The position numbers and the translations under genes are program-made. From positions 1-64,000 of the forward strand of contig NZ_QRGR01000013.1 of assembly GCF_003367245.1 (NCBI RefSeq): a stretch of DNA of 64,000 nucleotides, in the 5' to 3' direction. Below the pieces are notes generated by a model that had not been told where the DNA came from, made no database searches, and saw nothing but the letters and a program-made list of their open reading frames with translations. Of the stretch, positions 54,390-62,590 are shown in pieces; position 1 is the first letter of the stretch; every line of letters begins with the position of its first letter. Origin of the DNA: Pontibacter diazotrophicus. GTDB taxonomy: Bacteria > Bacteroidota > Bacteroidia > Cytophagales > Hymenobacteraceae.

Positions 54390-54430
54390 AAGCAGCAGAG
54401 GCAGCTATAGAATAGCTGTCTCTGCTGTTT
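54390..54430 (+). terminator. Terminator after the 908-residue gene
   Basis: A near-perfect stem (cagcagaggcagcta / tagctgtctctgctg, one G:U) with 5-nt loop and flanking A and T runs, so it can act for both directions. Confidence 0.75.
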
Positions 54431-54569
54431 CAGTTCATTATGGAGGCTTAAAGTGTTACGCCTCTATAAAGTTCTTATGCTATGCAAAGTCTTCCATCCA
54501 TTATCTAATTATCTGAATAACATTGTCTTTTGTCCTTTATTGAGTTTTCCAACCGTCTTTTATCAAATC

Positions 54570-55700
54570 TTAAAAGCTTCTGAACCAACCTTTTCGGTAG
54601 AAGAAGTAGAGTTGAGACAGGATCAGGAATGACATTAGCAGCAGCAGGATCGGGTAAGAGTAAGGCTGATAGAGCTCTGGCATACTCATAGGATACACCC
54701 GGCCTGTCTCAGGGTCTTCGCGGGCAAAGTTCATCCCATACACACCTACTATAAAACTCAGTGGGATAAAGATAGTGGAGATGATGGTGAGCACCTTCAT
54801 AATGTCATTCATGCGGTTGCTCACTGTAGACATATGGAGATCCACTAAACTGGACGTCATCTCCTTATGGTTATCTATCAGGTCTATCAGCTGAATGCTG
54901 TGGTCGTAGGCATCCCGGAAGTAGGCTTTCAGGCTTTCAGGTATAACATCCTCATCCATTCGGAGCATCTCCGTCATTTTATCACGTTCCGGCCACGTAA
55001 TTCGGCGTAGCTTTACCAGCTCACTTTTAAGATCCAGTATCAGTGTCAGGTTATTCTTGGAGGGGGATAAAAGCACCTGCTGCTCAAGGTCTTCTATGTA
55101 CTCGCCCATTTCTGCCATTACCGGAAAGTAATAATCCAGTACCACGTCCATCATCGCATAGGCCATATACATGGTAGGCCGCTGCCGGATAACGCCTTTG
55201 CCCACCCGGATACGTTCCCGAAGCGGATCAAGGCAATCGGCGTAGTCGCTTTGCAGGCTGAGCACATAGTTTGGCCCCGTAAACAGCGACAGCTGCACAT
55301 CATCCAGTGTTTTGTTCTCCGGTGACCACCGCAGCATACGGGAAATGATAAACAGCCTTTTTTCATCAAACTCCTCTACCTTTGGCCGCTGATAGTCGTT
55401 GATCACATCCTCCATCTGCAGCGGGTGCAGCCCGAAATCCTGCGACAACTGCTCCAGCACTGCCTGATCGCCATAGCCCCGGATGTCGATCCAGTGGCGG
55501 GCATCAGGCATTTCCGTTACGCGCTGCAGAAGCTCTGGATACGTTTTCAGCTCCAGTTCCTCAAAGAAGTCTTGATTGAATGAAATCAGGAAAAAGCGCG
55601 GGGGAAAAGATTCGGTGGGAGCACTGAATGTTCCTGGTTTTAAACCAACCTTGCGCTCTAATATCTTGTTCCGGGGGCGGCGATGCTTGCGTTTAGCCAT
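54570..55700 (-). CDS. corA: CorA-family magnesium/cobalt transporter
   Basis: A 376-residue CorA protein. The cytoplasmic funnel part spans 1 to about 310. Two C-terminal membrane helices at about 315-333 and 350-370 flank the selectivity motif YGMN (at about 333). The charged C-terminus ends FFYRKGWFRSF. It moves Mg2+ and perhaps Co2+/Ni2+ into the cell. A gttagaaag-type tract precedes the start. Confidence 0.93.
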   Translation of the reverse strand: MAKRKHRRPRNKILERKVGLKPGTFSAPTESFPPRFFLISFNQDFFEELELKTYPELLQRVTEMPDARHWIDIRGYGDQAVLEQLSQDFGLHPLQMEDVINDYQRPKVEEFDEKRLFIISRMLRWSPENKTLDDVQLSLFTGPNYVLSLQSDYADCLDPLRERIRVGKGVIRQRPTMYMAYAMMDVVLDYYFPVMAEMGEYIEDLEQQVLLSPSKNNLTLILDLKSELVKLRRITWPERDKMTEMLRMDEDVIPESLKAYFRDAYDHSIQLIDLIDNHKEMTSSLVDLHMSTVSNRMNDIMKVLTIISTIFIPLSFIVGVYGMNFAREDPETGRVYPMSMPELYQPYSYPILLLLMSFLILSQLYFFYRKGWFRSF

Positions 55701-55701
55701 G

Positions 55702-55752
55702 TATGAGTTAAAGAGGTAGAGAGTTGAAAGAGTTAGAAAGTTAGAGAGTTAA
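55702..55752 (+). repeat. gttagaaag-type tract
   Basis: Units like gagttgaaagagttagaaagttagagagtta lie between the start of the minus-strand corA and the stop of the minus-strand IMPACT gene. Confidence 0.7.
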
Positions 55753-56366
55753 ACGGGCAGTTCATTTAGCACAGACACTTTAACGCCTTCTATACCTTCG
55801 AGTTTTGTTGTAATTTCCTCCTGTAGCTTTTTGCGCACTTCCAGCGTCAGGCAACAATCCAGTTCAAATTGCTGGTCCCGCACGTTCAGGTCGTATTCTT
55901 TCACAAGGCTCATCACATCATTCATCTGCGGGTACGCATATTGTGCCTGCAGCAGCACTGTTTCATGCTTTTCTATGATAGTGGCATGCTCCAGCGCATC
56001 AGCGGCGGCTGTTTTGTAAGCGTTTATCAAACCACCCACACCTAATTTTGTGCCCCCAAAGTAACGGATTACCGCGATAAGAACATTACTGAGATCGGCA
56101 GAGCGAATCTGGCCCAGTATGGGATCTCCTGCAGAATGGTTTGGCTCCCCGTCATCGTTGGCGCGGAAGCGGCCTTTATCGGCTCCCAGGCTATAGGCAT
56201 AGCAGTGGTGACGGGCATCATAATATTGCTTCTTCAGTTCTGCCATCGTCTCCTTTACCTCCTCCTCGGAGTACACGGGGTACGCGAGGGCGATAAACTT
56301 GCTGCCTTTCTCCTTATAAAGGCCTTCGGCGGGAGCTTCTATCGTTCTGTAGGTGTCTTCTTCCAT
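55749..56366 (-). CDS. IMPACT (YigZ) family protein
   Basis: A 205-residue protein of the UPF0029/IMPACT family. EKGSKFIALAYPVYSEEEVKETMAELKKQYYDARHHCYAYSLG and the DDGEPNHSAGDPILGQI loop are the family signs; a C-terminal DUF1949-like ferredoxin fold follows. In eukaryotes IMPACT tunes GCN2; the bacterial role is unclear. I chose the ATG at 56366 (MEEDTYRTIEAP), because the longer frame adds an unrelated leader. Confidence 0.9.
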   Translation of the reverse strand: MEEDTYRTIEAPAEGLYKEKGSKFIALAYPVYSEEEVKETMAELKKQYYDARHHCYAYSLGADKGRFRANDDGEPNHSAGDPILGQIRSADLSNVLIAVIRYFGGTKLGVGGLINAYKTAAADALEHATIIEKHETVLLQAQYAYPQMNDVMSLVKEYDLNVRDQQFELDCCLTLEVRKKLQEEITTKLEGIEGVKVSVLNELPV

Positions 56367-56597
56367 GGGTAAACAGCCAGCAAGATGCTGGTAGGGGCTA
56401 AACAAATATCATCTGGTTTTAGCAGCGGTTTATGCTACAAAGCTAACCGATCTGCCGCCAAGGGCAAAACCGTACCTGCCAAAGCAGTTTATTCGCTCAA
56501 AAGTTTTAATTTAGTGCGTACGCAAACGGCCAGCGCCTTTTAAAACACAACCAGGGCTGCTCTCCGTAAGACTTACCTGTACCAAACAAGATATACC

Positions 56598-57011
56598 TTG
56601 CCGGCAAATCCATTCCTCCTGCAGTTTGAACGCATTGGTAGCCCTGAAACAGGTTACATCACTACCATGCAATACGCTGATAAAGTGCCTTTTGCCATTC
56701 GTCGCGTCTTCTGGACCCATGGAACCCCACCGGAAATAGTGCGGGGACGCCATGCCAACAAAGCCACAGAGGAGGTCCTAATTGCCCTGGCCGGGCACAT
56801 AAAGGTGAAAGCTGATACCGGGCAAGAGGTGCTGGAGTTTGAATTGTCTGATTCCCTGACAGGGCTTTATATCCCGGCCATGTGCTGGACGGAAATACAT
56901 TTCTCTGAGGGTGCCGTTGCTCTTTGCCTTACGTCCACAGACTACAATGCCGCCGATTATATCCATGATTACGAACACTTTAAAAAGCTGGCGACGCACC
57001 AGGCGCTGTAA
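56598..57011 (+). CDS. fdtA: dTDP-sugar 3,4-ketoisomerase (FdtA/WxcM-like)
   Basis: A 137-residue cupin. The signs are VPFAIRRVFWTHGTPPEIVRGRHANKATEEVLIALAGH, with the His-rich RGRHANK, and LYIPAMCWTEIHFSEGAVALCLTSTDYNAADYIHDY at the end. FdtA converts dTDP-4-keto-6-deoxyglucose to the 3-keto isomer on the way to 3-amino-3,6-dideoxy sugars. No ATG fits the start: TTG at 56598 keeps the full family start (PFLLQFERIGSPETGYITTMQ), while the first ATG (56668) would cut the N-terminal strands. The FdtB-like gene follows 18 bp later. Confidence 0.85.
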   Translation: MPANPFLLQFERIGSPETGYITTMQYADKVPFAIRRVFWTHGTPPEIVRGRHANKATEEVLIALAGHIKVKADTGQEVLEFELSDSLTGLYIPAMCWTEIHFSEGAVALCLTSTDYNAADYIHDYEHFKKLATHQAL

Positions 57012-57029
57012 TTCGTCCTTCTTCCCCTG

Positions 57030-58136
57030 ATGAAGCCAATCCCATACTTTGAGTTCAGAGACTTTCCGGCAGGCAGTGAGGCAGCCGTGCAGACTGCTTT
57101 GATGGAGGTTGTAGTTGGCAGACATTATATTCTGGGGAAGCAACTGTTAATTTTTGAGGAGGCATATGCCGCTTACCTGGGTGCTGCCGCAGCGGTAGGT
57201 GTAGGAAACGGCTATGATGCCCTGGTGCTGGCCTTGAAAGGAGTGGGCATAGGGGCAGGAGACGAGGTGGTGCTGCCGGCGCATACTTTTATTGCCACCA
57301 TCAATGCGGTGCTGCAGGTGGGGGCGACGCCCGTACTGGTAGAGCCGGATAAAGGCACCTGCAACATTACCGCTGCTACCGCAGCCAAAGCCATTACCGC
57401 TAAAACCAAAGCCATACTGCCGGTGCATCTGTACGGGCAGGTATGTGAAATGGAGCCATTGTTACAACTGGCAAAAGATCATCATCTGAAAGTAGTGGAA
57501 GATGCCGCGCAGGCGCATGGTGCTACCTACAAGGAGCAGAAAGCCGGCGTGTTCGGTCATGCCAGTGCTTTCAGCTTTTACCCCACTAAAAACCTCGGTG
57601 CTTTGGGTGATGCCGGTGCTGTGGTAACAAACGATGTCGCTATAGCTGATTTTGTGCGGATGTACCGCAATTACGGAGAAGTGAGAAAATACCAAAGCGA
57701 AGTAATCGGAATAAATTCCCGCCTGGACGAGCTGCAGGCGGCGGTGCTTCGGGTAAAGCTTTCTTATTTAGATAGTCTGAATACAGAGCGCCAAAGGCTG
57801 GCAGCAGTCTACCTGCAGGAACTACAGGGTTTCGATAAACTTATCCTTCCGGTTACAGCTCCGGATTGCAACCACGTATACCATATTTTCAATGTCCGGA
57901 CAAAGCATCGGGACGCTTTGCAGCAACAGCTGCAGGAGCAGGGTATACAGACGGCCATACATTACCCGGTATCCATGCACCTGCAGCCTGCCTATAGGTT
58001 TTTAGGATATGGTGCCGGCGACTTTCCGGTAACGGAAGAGTTAGCTAAAACGAGCCTTAGTTTGCCGCTGTTCCCAGGTTTAGAACCCGAAGAACAGGAG
58101 CGGGTGGTGAAAGCCGTCAAACGTTTTTTCAGGTAA
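57030..58136 (+). CDS. fdtB: DegT/DnrJ sugar aminotransferase (FdtB-like)
   Basis: A 368-residue PLP-dependent aminotransferase. The PLP Lys is residue 187 in [48 protein letters not shown] is the N-terminal pocket. With the FdtA-like isomerase before it, it probably aminates dTDP-3-keto-6-deoxyhexose at C3, as in Fuc3N/Qui3N synthesis. That inference rests on adjacency. The next gene is a glycosyltransferase starting 37 bp on. Confidence 0.9.
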   Translation: MKPIPYFEFRDFPAGSEAAVQTALMEVVVGRHYILGKQLLIFEEAYAAYLGAAAAVGVGNGYDALVLALKGVGIGAGDEVVLPAHTFIATINAVLQVGATPVLVEPDKGTCNITAATAAKAITAKTKAILPVHLYGQVCEMEPLLQLAKDHHLKVVEDAAQAHGATYKEQKAGVFGHASAFSFYPTKNLGALGDAGAVVTNDVAIADFVRMYRNYGEVRKYQSEVIGINSRLDELQAAVLRVKLSYLDSLNTERQRLAAVYLQELQGFDKLILPVTAPDCNHVYHIFNVRTKHRDALQQQLQEQGIQTAIHYPVSMHLQPAYRFLGYGAGDFPVTEELAKTSLSLPLFPGLEPEEQERVVKAVKRFFR

Positions 58137-58173
58137 TGCCGATGCTTTTGTTCTGCGCCACATACACCCGCCC

Positions 58174-59136
58174 ATGAGCCAGTTGCCACTTGTTTCTGTT
58201 ATCTGCCTGTGTTATAACCACGCGCGTTTTCTGCGGGAGGCACTTGATTCTGTGCTGGCCCAGACATACCCCTATATAGAGGTGATTATAGTGGATGACT
58301 GCAGTACCGACGGAAGTGTGGGTATTATTCAGGAGTATCTGCAGAAACACCCGCATATAAAGTTTATCAGCACAGGCCATAACAGAGGCAACACGACCGC
58401 TTTTAACATCGGGTGGCGCGCCAGCCAGGGCAATTATATCATTGATTTTGCCACAGACGACGTGCTGCTTCCGCAGCGGGTAGCGCAGCAGGTAGAGGCC
58501 TTTGAGAAGCTGGACAGCATTTATGGCGTGCTGTATACCGACGCCGAGTACATTGCTGACGATGCCACGCACATTGGGTACCACTATAAGCGCAGGCCGA
58601 ACGGTAGCTTGAATGCTTATGCGCCTTCCGGTGACGTGTTTGCAGACCTACTGGGCAAGTATATTATCTGCCCCCCCACTATGATAGTGCGCCGCCAGGT
58701 ATTCGAGGACCTGAATGGTTACGATGAAACGTTAGCCTATGAGGATTTTGATTTCTGGGTGCGGTCGGCGAGAACCTATAAATATTATTACCTCGATAAA
58801 ATAACCACACAGCGGCGGATACATACCCGCTCCCTCTCCAAAGGATGGTATAAAGCGGGAAATAAGCTACTTGCCTCCACCGTAAAAGTATGCCGGAAGG
58901 CCGCTGCCCTGGTGCGAACAGAAAAAGAGCGTGAAGCTTTCATATACCGGTTGAAATATGAAGCCCGGCACGCCTACCTGACCGCGAATTATACGGAGGC
59001 AGCACAGCTGCTTCATTTACTCCGACAGCAAACTGATTTGCCGGTTTTGTACCAGTTTCTTAATTTGCTGAACAGGCAAAAGGTTAACCTCGGTTTCCTG
59101 CGCAGGGTATACTATTACCTGAAGTACAGAAATTAA
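58174..59136 (+). CDS. Glycosyltransferase family 2
   Basis: A 320-residue GT-A-fold enzyme. The start LPLVSVICLCYNHARFLREALDSVLAQTYPYIEVIIVDDCSTDGSV is typical; the DXD-type site is in LYTDAEY, and the acceptor-side ED is in ETLAYEDFDFWVRS. It likely transfers a sugar, perhaps the amino-deoxy sugar made by the two previous genes, onto a polysaccharide or glycolipid. No flippase or polymerase is adjacent. Confidence 0.92.
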   Translation: MSQLPLVSVICLCYNHARFLREALDSVLAQTYPYIEVIIVDDCSTDGSVGIIQEYLQKHPHIKFISTGHNRGNTTAFNIGWRASQGNYIIDFATDDVLLPQRVAQQVEAFEKLDSIYGVLYTDAEYIADDATHIGYHYKRRPNGSLNAYAPSGDVFADLLGKYIICPPTMIVRRQVFEDLNGYDETLAYEDFDFWVRSARTYKYYYLDKITTQRRIHTRSLSKGWYKAGNKLLASTVKVCRKAAALVRTEKEREAFIYRLKYEARHAYLTANYTEAAQLLHLLRQQTDLPVLYQFLNLLNRQKVNLGFLRRVYYYLKYRN

Positions 59137-59296
59137 TTGCACTCTTTCTCTGGTAGTTCTGTTTAAAGTTTAATATTCAGGCATAACCCTTTCCTTTTTT
59201 TACGTAAGTATTAGTTCCTGAGCTAATTAGTGGGAATGTCGTATTTAAGCTGAACTAAAATATTAGACAACGAAGCTACTATTTAGTATAAATAAG

Positions 59297-59304
59297 TATA
59301 TTTG
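59297..59304 (+). promoter_or_regulatory. Probable -7 box (TAnnTTTG) for desaturase
   Basis: TATATTTG lies 21 bp before the ATG at 59326 and supports that start over an upstream TTG that overlaps the box. Confidence 0.5.
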
Positions 59305-59325
59305 AATTTAAATCAACCAACGCAA

Positions 59326-60303
59326 ATGATTACAGCAGCAACCTCTCGGACAGAAGTAATAAAATGGATGGAAGGCTTTGTGGGCGAAAAGTTCTCTGAA
59401 TTACTGAAAACAGTAGAAGAGAGCTGGCAACCTGCCGATCTCCTGCCAGATGCTACCATGGAAACTTTCTTTGATGAGGTAAAGGACTTACGGGAACGCG
59501 CCCGCGACTTAAGCTATGACCTGCTGGCCGTGTTAGTGGGTGATACAATCACGGAAGAAGCATTGCCATCTTACGAGAGCTGGCTGATGACTATAAAAGG
59601 ACTCCCGCAGGACCCGGATAGCCCGTGGATGAAGTGGAACCGTGGATGGACAGCCGAAGAGAATCGCCATGGTGATGCCCTGAACCGTTACCTTTACCTG
59701 AGCGGCCGCATTAATATGCGCGAAATGGAGGCTTCTACACAGTACCTGCTGGCCGACGGCTTTGACCTGCAGACAGATATGGATCCTTATCGCTCTTTTG
59801 TATACACCAGCTTCCAGGAAACAGCGACTAACATTTCGCACCGGCGTGTAGCGCAAATCGCCAAGAAGCAGGGCGACACTGTGCTGGCAAAGCTTTGTGG
59901 CCATGTGGCTGCCGATGAGGCCCGCCATGCCAAAGCCTACAAAGCCTTTGTGAGCAAGATATTTGAAGCCGACCCTAGTGAAATGATGCTGGCCTTTGAA
60001 GATATGATGCGCAAGAAAATCGTAATGCCGGCACATTATATGCGTGAGTTAGGCGTAGATATTGGCAAAACATTTGGCCATTTTACGGATGCAGCGCAGC
60101 GTATCGGTGTATACACCTCCGCTGACTACACTGACATTCTGCAGGATCTGATTGACGAATGGAAAATTGAGACGCTAACTGACCTGAACGAACAAGGTGA
60201 ACGTGCCCGTGATTATGTGTTGGGTTTGCCTGCCCGTTTCAAGCGTGTGGCAGAGCGCATGAAAGCACCTTCATTAGAGTACAAATTCCGTTGGATTGCT
60301 TAA
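59326..60303 (+). CDS. Acyl-ACP desaturase (soluble diiron)
   Basis: A 325-residue ferritin-like diiron enzyme. Two EXXH iron-binding pairs are visible: ENRH (Glu112, His115) and EARH (Glu198, His201), with the first Glu ligand of each half on neighbouring helices. Family members put a double bond into acyl-ACP and control membrane fluidity. It has its own promoter box and a strong terminator, so it is probably monocistronic. Confidence 0.93.
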   Translation: MITAATSRTEVIKWMEGFVGEKFSELLKTVEESWQPADLLPDATMETFFDEVKDLRERARDLSYDLLAVLVGDTITEEALPSYESWLMTIKGLPQDPDSPWMKWNRGWTAEENRHGDALNRYLYLSGRINMREMEASTQYLLADGFDLQTDMDPYRSFVYTSFQETATNISHRRVAQIAKKQGDTVLAKLCGHVAADEARHAKAYKAFVSKIFEADPSEMMLAFEDMMRKKIVMPAHYMRELGVDIGKTFGHFTDAAQRIGVYTSADYTDILQDLIDEWKIETLTDLNEQGERARDYVLGLPARFKRVAERMKAPSLEYKFRWIA

Positions 60304-60325
60304 GCCGGGAGTTCAAGGAATTTCC

Positions 60326-60388
60326 ATACGTTATAAAAGGAGAAGGCCGAAACTATCAAAGTTTCGGCCTTCCCCTTTTATAACGTAT
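60326..60388. terminator. Long bidirectional terminator
   Basis: A 28-bp stem with one mismatch (60326-60353 with 60361-60388) around a 7-nt loop. It lies between the convergent desaturase and DUF427 genes and can serve both. Confidence 0.9.
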
Positions 60389-60423
60389 CCTTTATTGCCT
60401 GCTGAACACTATTATGAAATAAC

Positions 60424-60705
60424 CTATTCCTTTACCTCCACACCTTTCCAGAAGGCGACATAGTTCTTGATTTCACTGGCAGCGTCTTTTGGGTCAGGGT
60501 AATACCAGGCGGCGTCCGGGTTTACCTCCCCGTTTACCTTTACATGATAATAGGAAGCCTCGCCTTTCCAGGGGCACGTAGAGTGCGTGCGGCTTTCCTC
60601 GAAATACTGGTTTTTTATCGTGTTTGGAGGGAAGTACTGGTTGCCTTCTATCTCTATTGTCTGGTCGCTGTCTGCAATCACTATATCATTCCATATCGCT
60701 TTCAT
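60424..60705 (-). CDS. DUF427 family protein
   Basis: A 93-residue protein of DUF427. The start MKAIWNDIVIADSD and the core YFPPNTIKNQYFEESRTHSTCPWKGEASYYHV with AWYYPDPKDAASEIKNYVAFW are those of the family. Function unknown. It is convergent with the desaturase gene across the shared terminator. Confidence 0.92.
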   Translation of the reverse strand: MKAIWNDIVIADSDQTIEIEGNQYFPPNTIKNQYFEESRTHSTCPWKGEASYYHVKVNGEVNPDAAWYYPDPKDAASEIKNYVAFWKGVEVKE

Positions 60706-60886
60706 AGTTTTTCTCGTTTTAGGTTAGATGAAGTATATTTATCTAATCTACTACAATACCTGCTGCAAAGTTTAACAGTATAGGTTTTGATTTTTTATGT
60801 GCAAAGGTGGTGCAGCAGCGAAATTTAAGCCCTTTCGCCAGAACAATGCACCTGCTCTTAATGTTATAACCTGCAAACCCTTTATT

Positions 60887-61987
60887 ATGGCTATAGGATA
60901 CCGATTTACAGAATATGTACCGCCCCAGGACGACAAGCCCGGGTTCGAATCGTTGCTGAAAATTTTCATGCAACTGGTTACCATCACATCCGGCGACGTA
61001 GGAGAGGCCCTGAGTTGGCTCAGTTCCCTTGACAAACAGTATAACCTGACTGGCGACGATTATGGCATTGGTGATTTTATTGATGACCTCCGGAAGAAAG
61101 GATACCTCGACGAAGACAAGCAACAGCAGGGAAGCTTTAAACTCACGGCCAAGAGTGAGCAGGGCATACGCAAAAGTGCTTTAGAGGAAATCTTCGGGAA
61201 GCTGAAGAAAGGCGGCAAGGGCAGCCATGCTACCCCGCACACAGGTACAGGCGACGAGGCTAGTTCCGACCGCCGCGAGTACCGTTTCGGTGATTCGCTG
61301 GACCAGATTTCTATGACGGAGTCGCTGCGCAATGCACAGATCAACCATGGCATCGGCGATCTGCGGCTGACAGAGCAGGACCTGGAAGTGACGGAGACAG
61401 AGCACAAAACGCAGTCTGCAACTGTACTGATGATTGACATCTCGCATTCCATGATTCTCTACGGCGAAGACCGCATTACACCAGCCAAAAAGGTAGCCAT
61501 GGCTTTAGCGGAGCTCATCAAGCAGAAATACCCGAAAGACACGCTCGATGTGCTGGTGTTTGGCAACGATGCCTGGCAGATAGAGATTAAAGACCTGCCT
61601 TACCTGGAGGTAGGCCCTTACCACACCAATACCGTGGCGGGCCTTGAACTGGCCATGGACATCCTGCGCAAGCGCAAAACGCCGAACAAGCAGATTTTTA
61701 TGATAACGGACGGAAAACCCACCTGCCTGAAAGAAGGAATCCATTATTATAAGAACAGTTTTGGCTTAGACCGGAAAGTGGTAAACAAAACACTGAACCT
61801 GGCGGCGCAGTGCCGCCGCATCAAAATCCCTATTACCACTTTTATGATTGCCTCAGACCCATACCTGCAGGCTTTTGTAGATGAGTTCACCAAAGTGAAC
61901 AACGGGCAGGCCTACTACAGCAGCCTTAAAGGCTTAGGTCACCTTGTGTTCCAGGATTACAAGCAGAACCGCAGAAAGAATTTCTAA
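60887..61987 (+). CDS. VWA-domain protein (ChlD-like partner of MoxR AAA)
   Basis: A 366-residue protein with a helical N-terminal part and a C-terminal von Willebrand A domain (about 175-360). The MIDAS motif DISHS is at Asp184-Ser188, and ITDGKP supplies a later metal ligand. Such proteins pair with MoxR/ChlI-type AAA ATPases, and one starts 600 bp downstream. I chose the ATG at 60887 (MAIGYRFTEYVPP); a frame from 60797 adds an unlikely leader. Confidence 0.85.
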   Translation: MAIGYRFTEYVPPQDDKPGFESLLKIFMQLVTITSGDVGEALSWLSSLDKQYNLTGDDYGIGDFIDDLRKKGYLDEDKQQQGSFKLTAKSEQGIRKSALEEIFGKLKKGGKGSHATPHTGTGDEASSDRREYRFGDSLDQISMTESLRNAQINHGIGDLRLTEQDLEVTETEHKTQSATVLMIDISHSMILYGEDRITPAKKVAMALAELIKQKYPKDTLDVLVFGNDAWQIEIKDLPYLEVGPYHTNTVAGLELAMDILRKRKTPNKQIFMITDGKPTCLKEGIHYYKNSFGLDRKVVNKTLNLAAQCRRIKIPITTFMIASDPYLQAFVDEFTKVNNGQAYYSSLKGLGHLVFQDYKQNRRKNF

Positions 61988-61993
61988 GACCAC

Positions 61994-62509
61994 ATGAGCA
62001 GCCAGGGAGCGAAAGCAAACCAACAGGAGGACCTGACAGGCGGTGCGATGGCTACTTTTATGCCGCACCTGCTGGTGCAGCTTGTTGCCCTTCTGGCTGC
62101 CTCGGGCGGGCTTATACTGCTGGCCCTTTCGCAGTGGCCCGGCATAGTATTCGCTTTGCTGTTTCTGCTCTTTCAGGTGAGCCTTCATTTTTTCATTAAG
62201 TCCACCAACACTTATGTGCAGTCTGTTCCGGTAAAATCGCTACAGGTTGGAACGCAGGTGGTGCAGTCAGCCTTTGTGGTGATGGGCATTGTGGCCCTTT
62301 CTATACTGTTCTGGTGGCTATTTGAGTGGTGCTTATTCCATTTGGAGAACGGGAGTAGTGGAAGTGACTTTTATTTTGACTTACATGGTGTCGTGCTGTC
62401 GCTCGTGCCGGAACTGCTTTGGATGGGATTAGTGGGAGAGGGGTTACGACAGCTCTTCCCACTCCTTAAGAAAGTGGCTTTGACAAAGTATTTCACCACA
62501 TCAGATTAA
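61994..62509 (+). CDS. Unknown membrane protein between VWA and AAA genes
   Basis: A 171-residue protein with about three to four membrane helices (about 26-48, 49-68, 90-112 and 128-150). No family is recognised. It lies 6 bp after the VWA gene and 81 bp before the MoxR-like gene, in the same direction, so a shared function is likely: it may be the membrane anchor for the VWA-AAA pair. Confidence 0.75.
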   Translation: MSSQGAKANQQEDLTGGAMATFMPHLLVQLVALLAASGGLILLALSQWPGIVFALLFLLFQVSLHFFIKSTNTYVQSVPVKSLQVGTQVVQSAFVVMGIVALSILFWWLFEWCLFHLENGSSGSDFYFDLHGVVLSLVPELLWMGLVGEGLRQLFPLLKKVALTKYFTTSD

Positions 62510-62590
62510 GCTTACGTACATAAACTTTAAGCTGCAAAATTGATTCAACTGCATCAGCGTGATGATGCTAAAGATAAATACAAAAGATAC

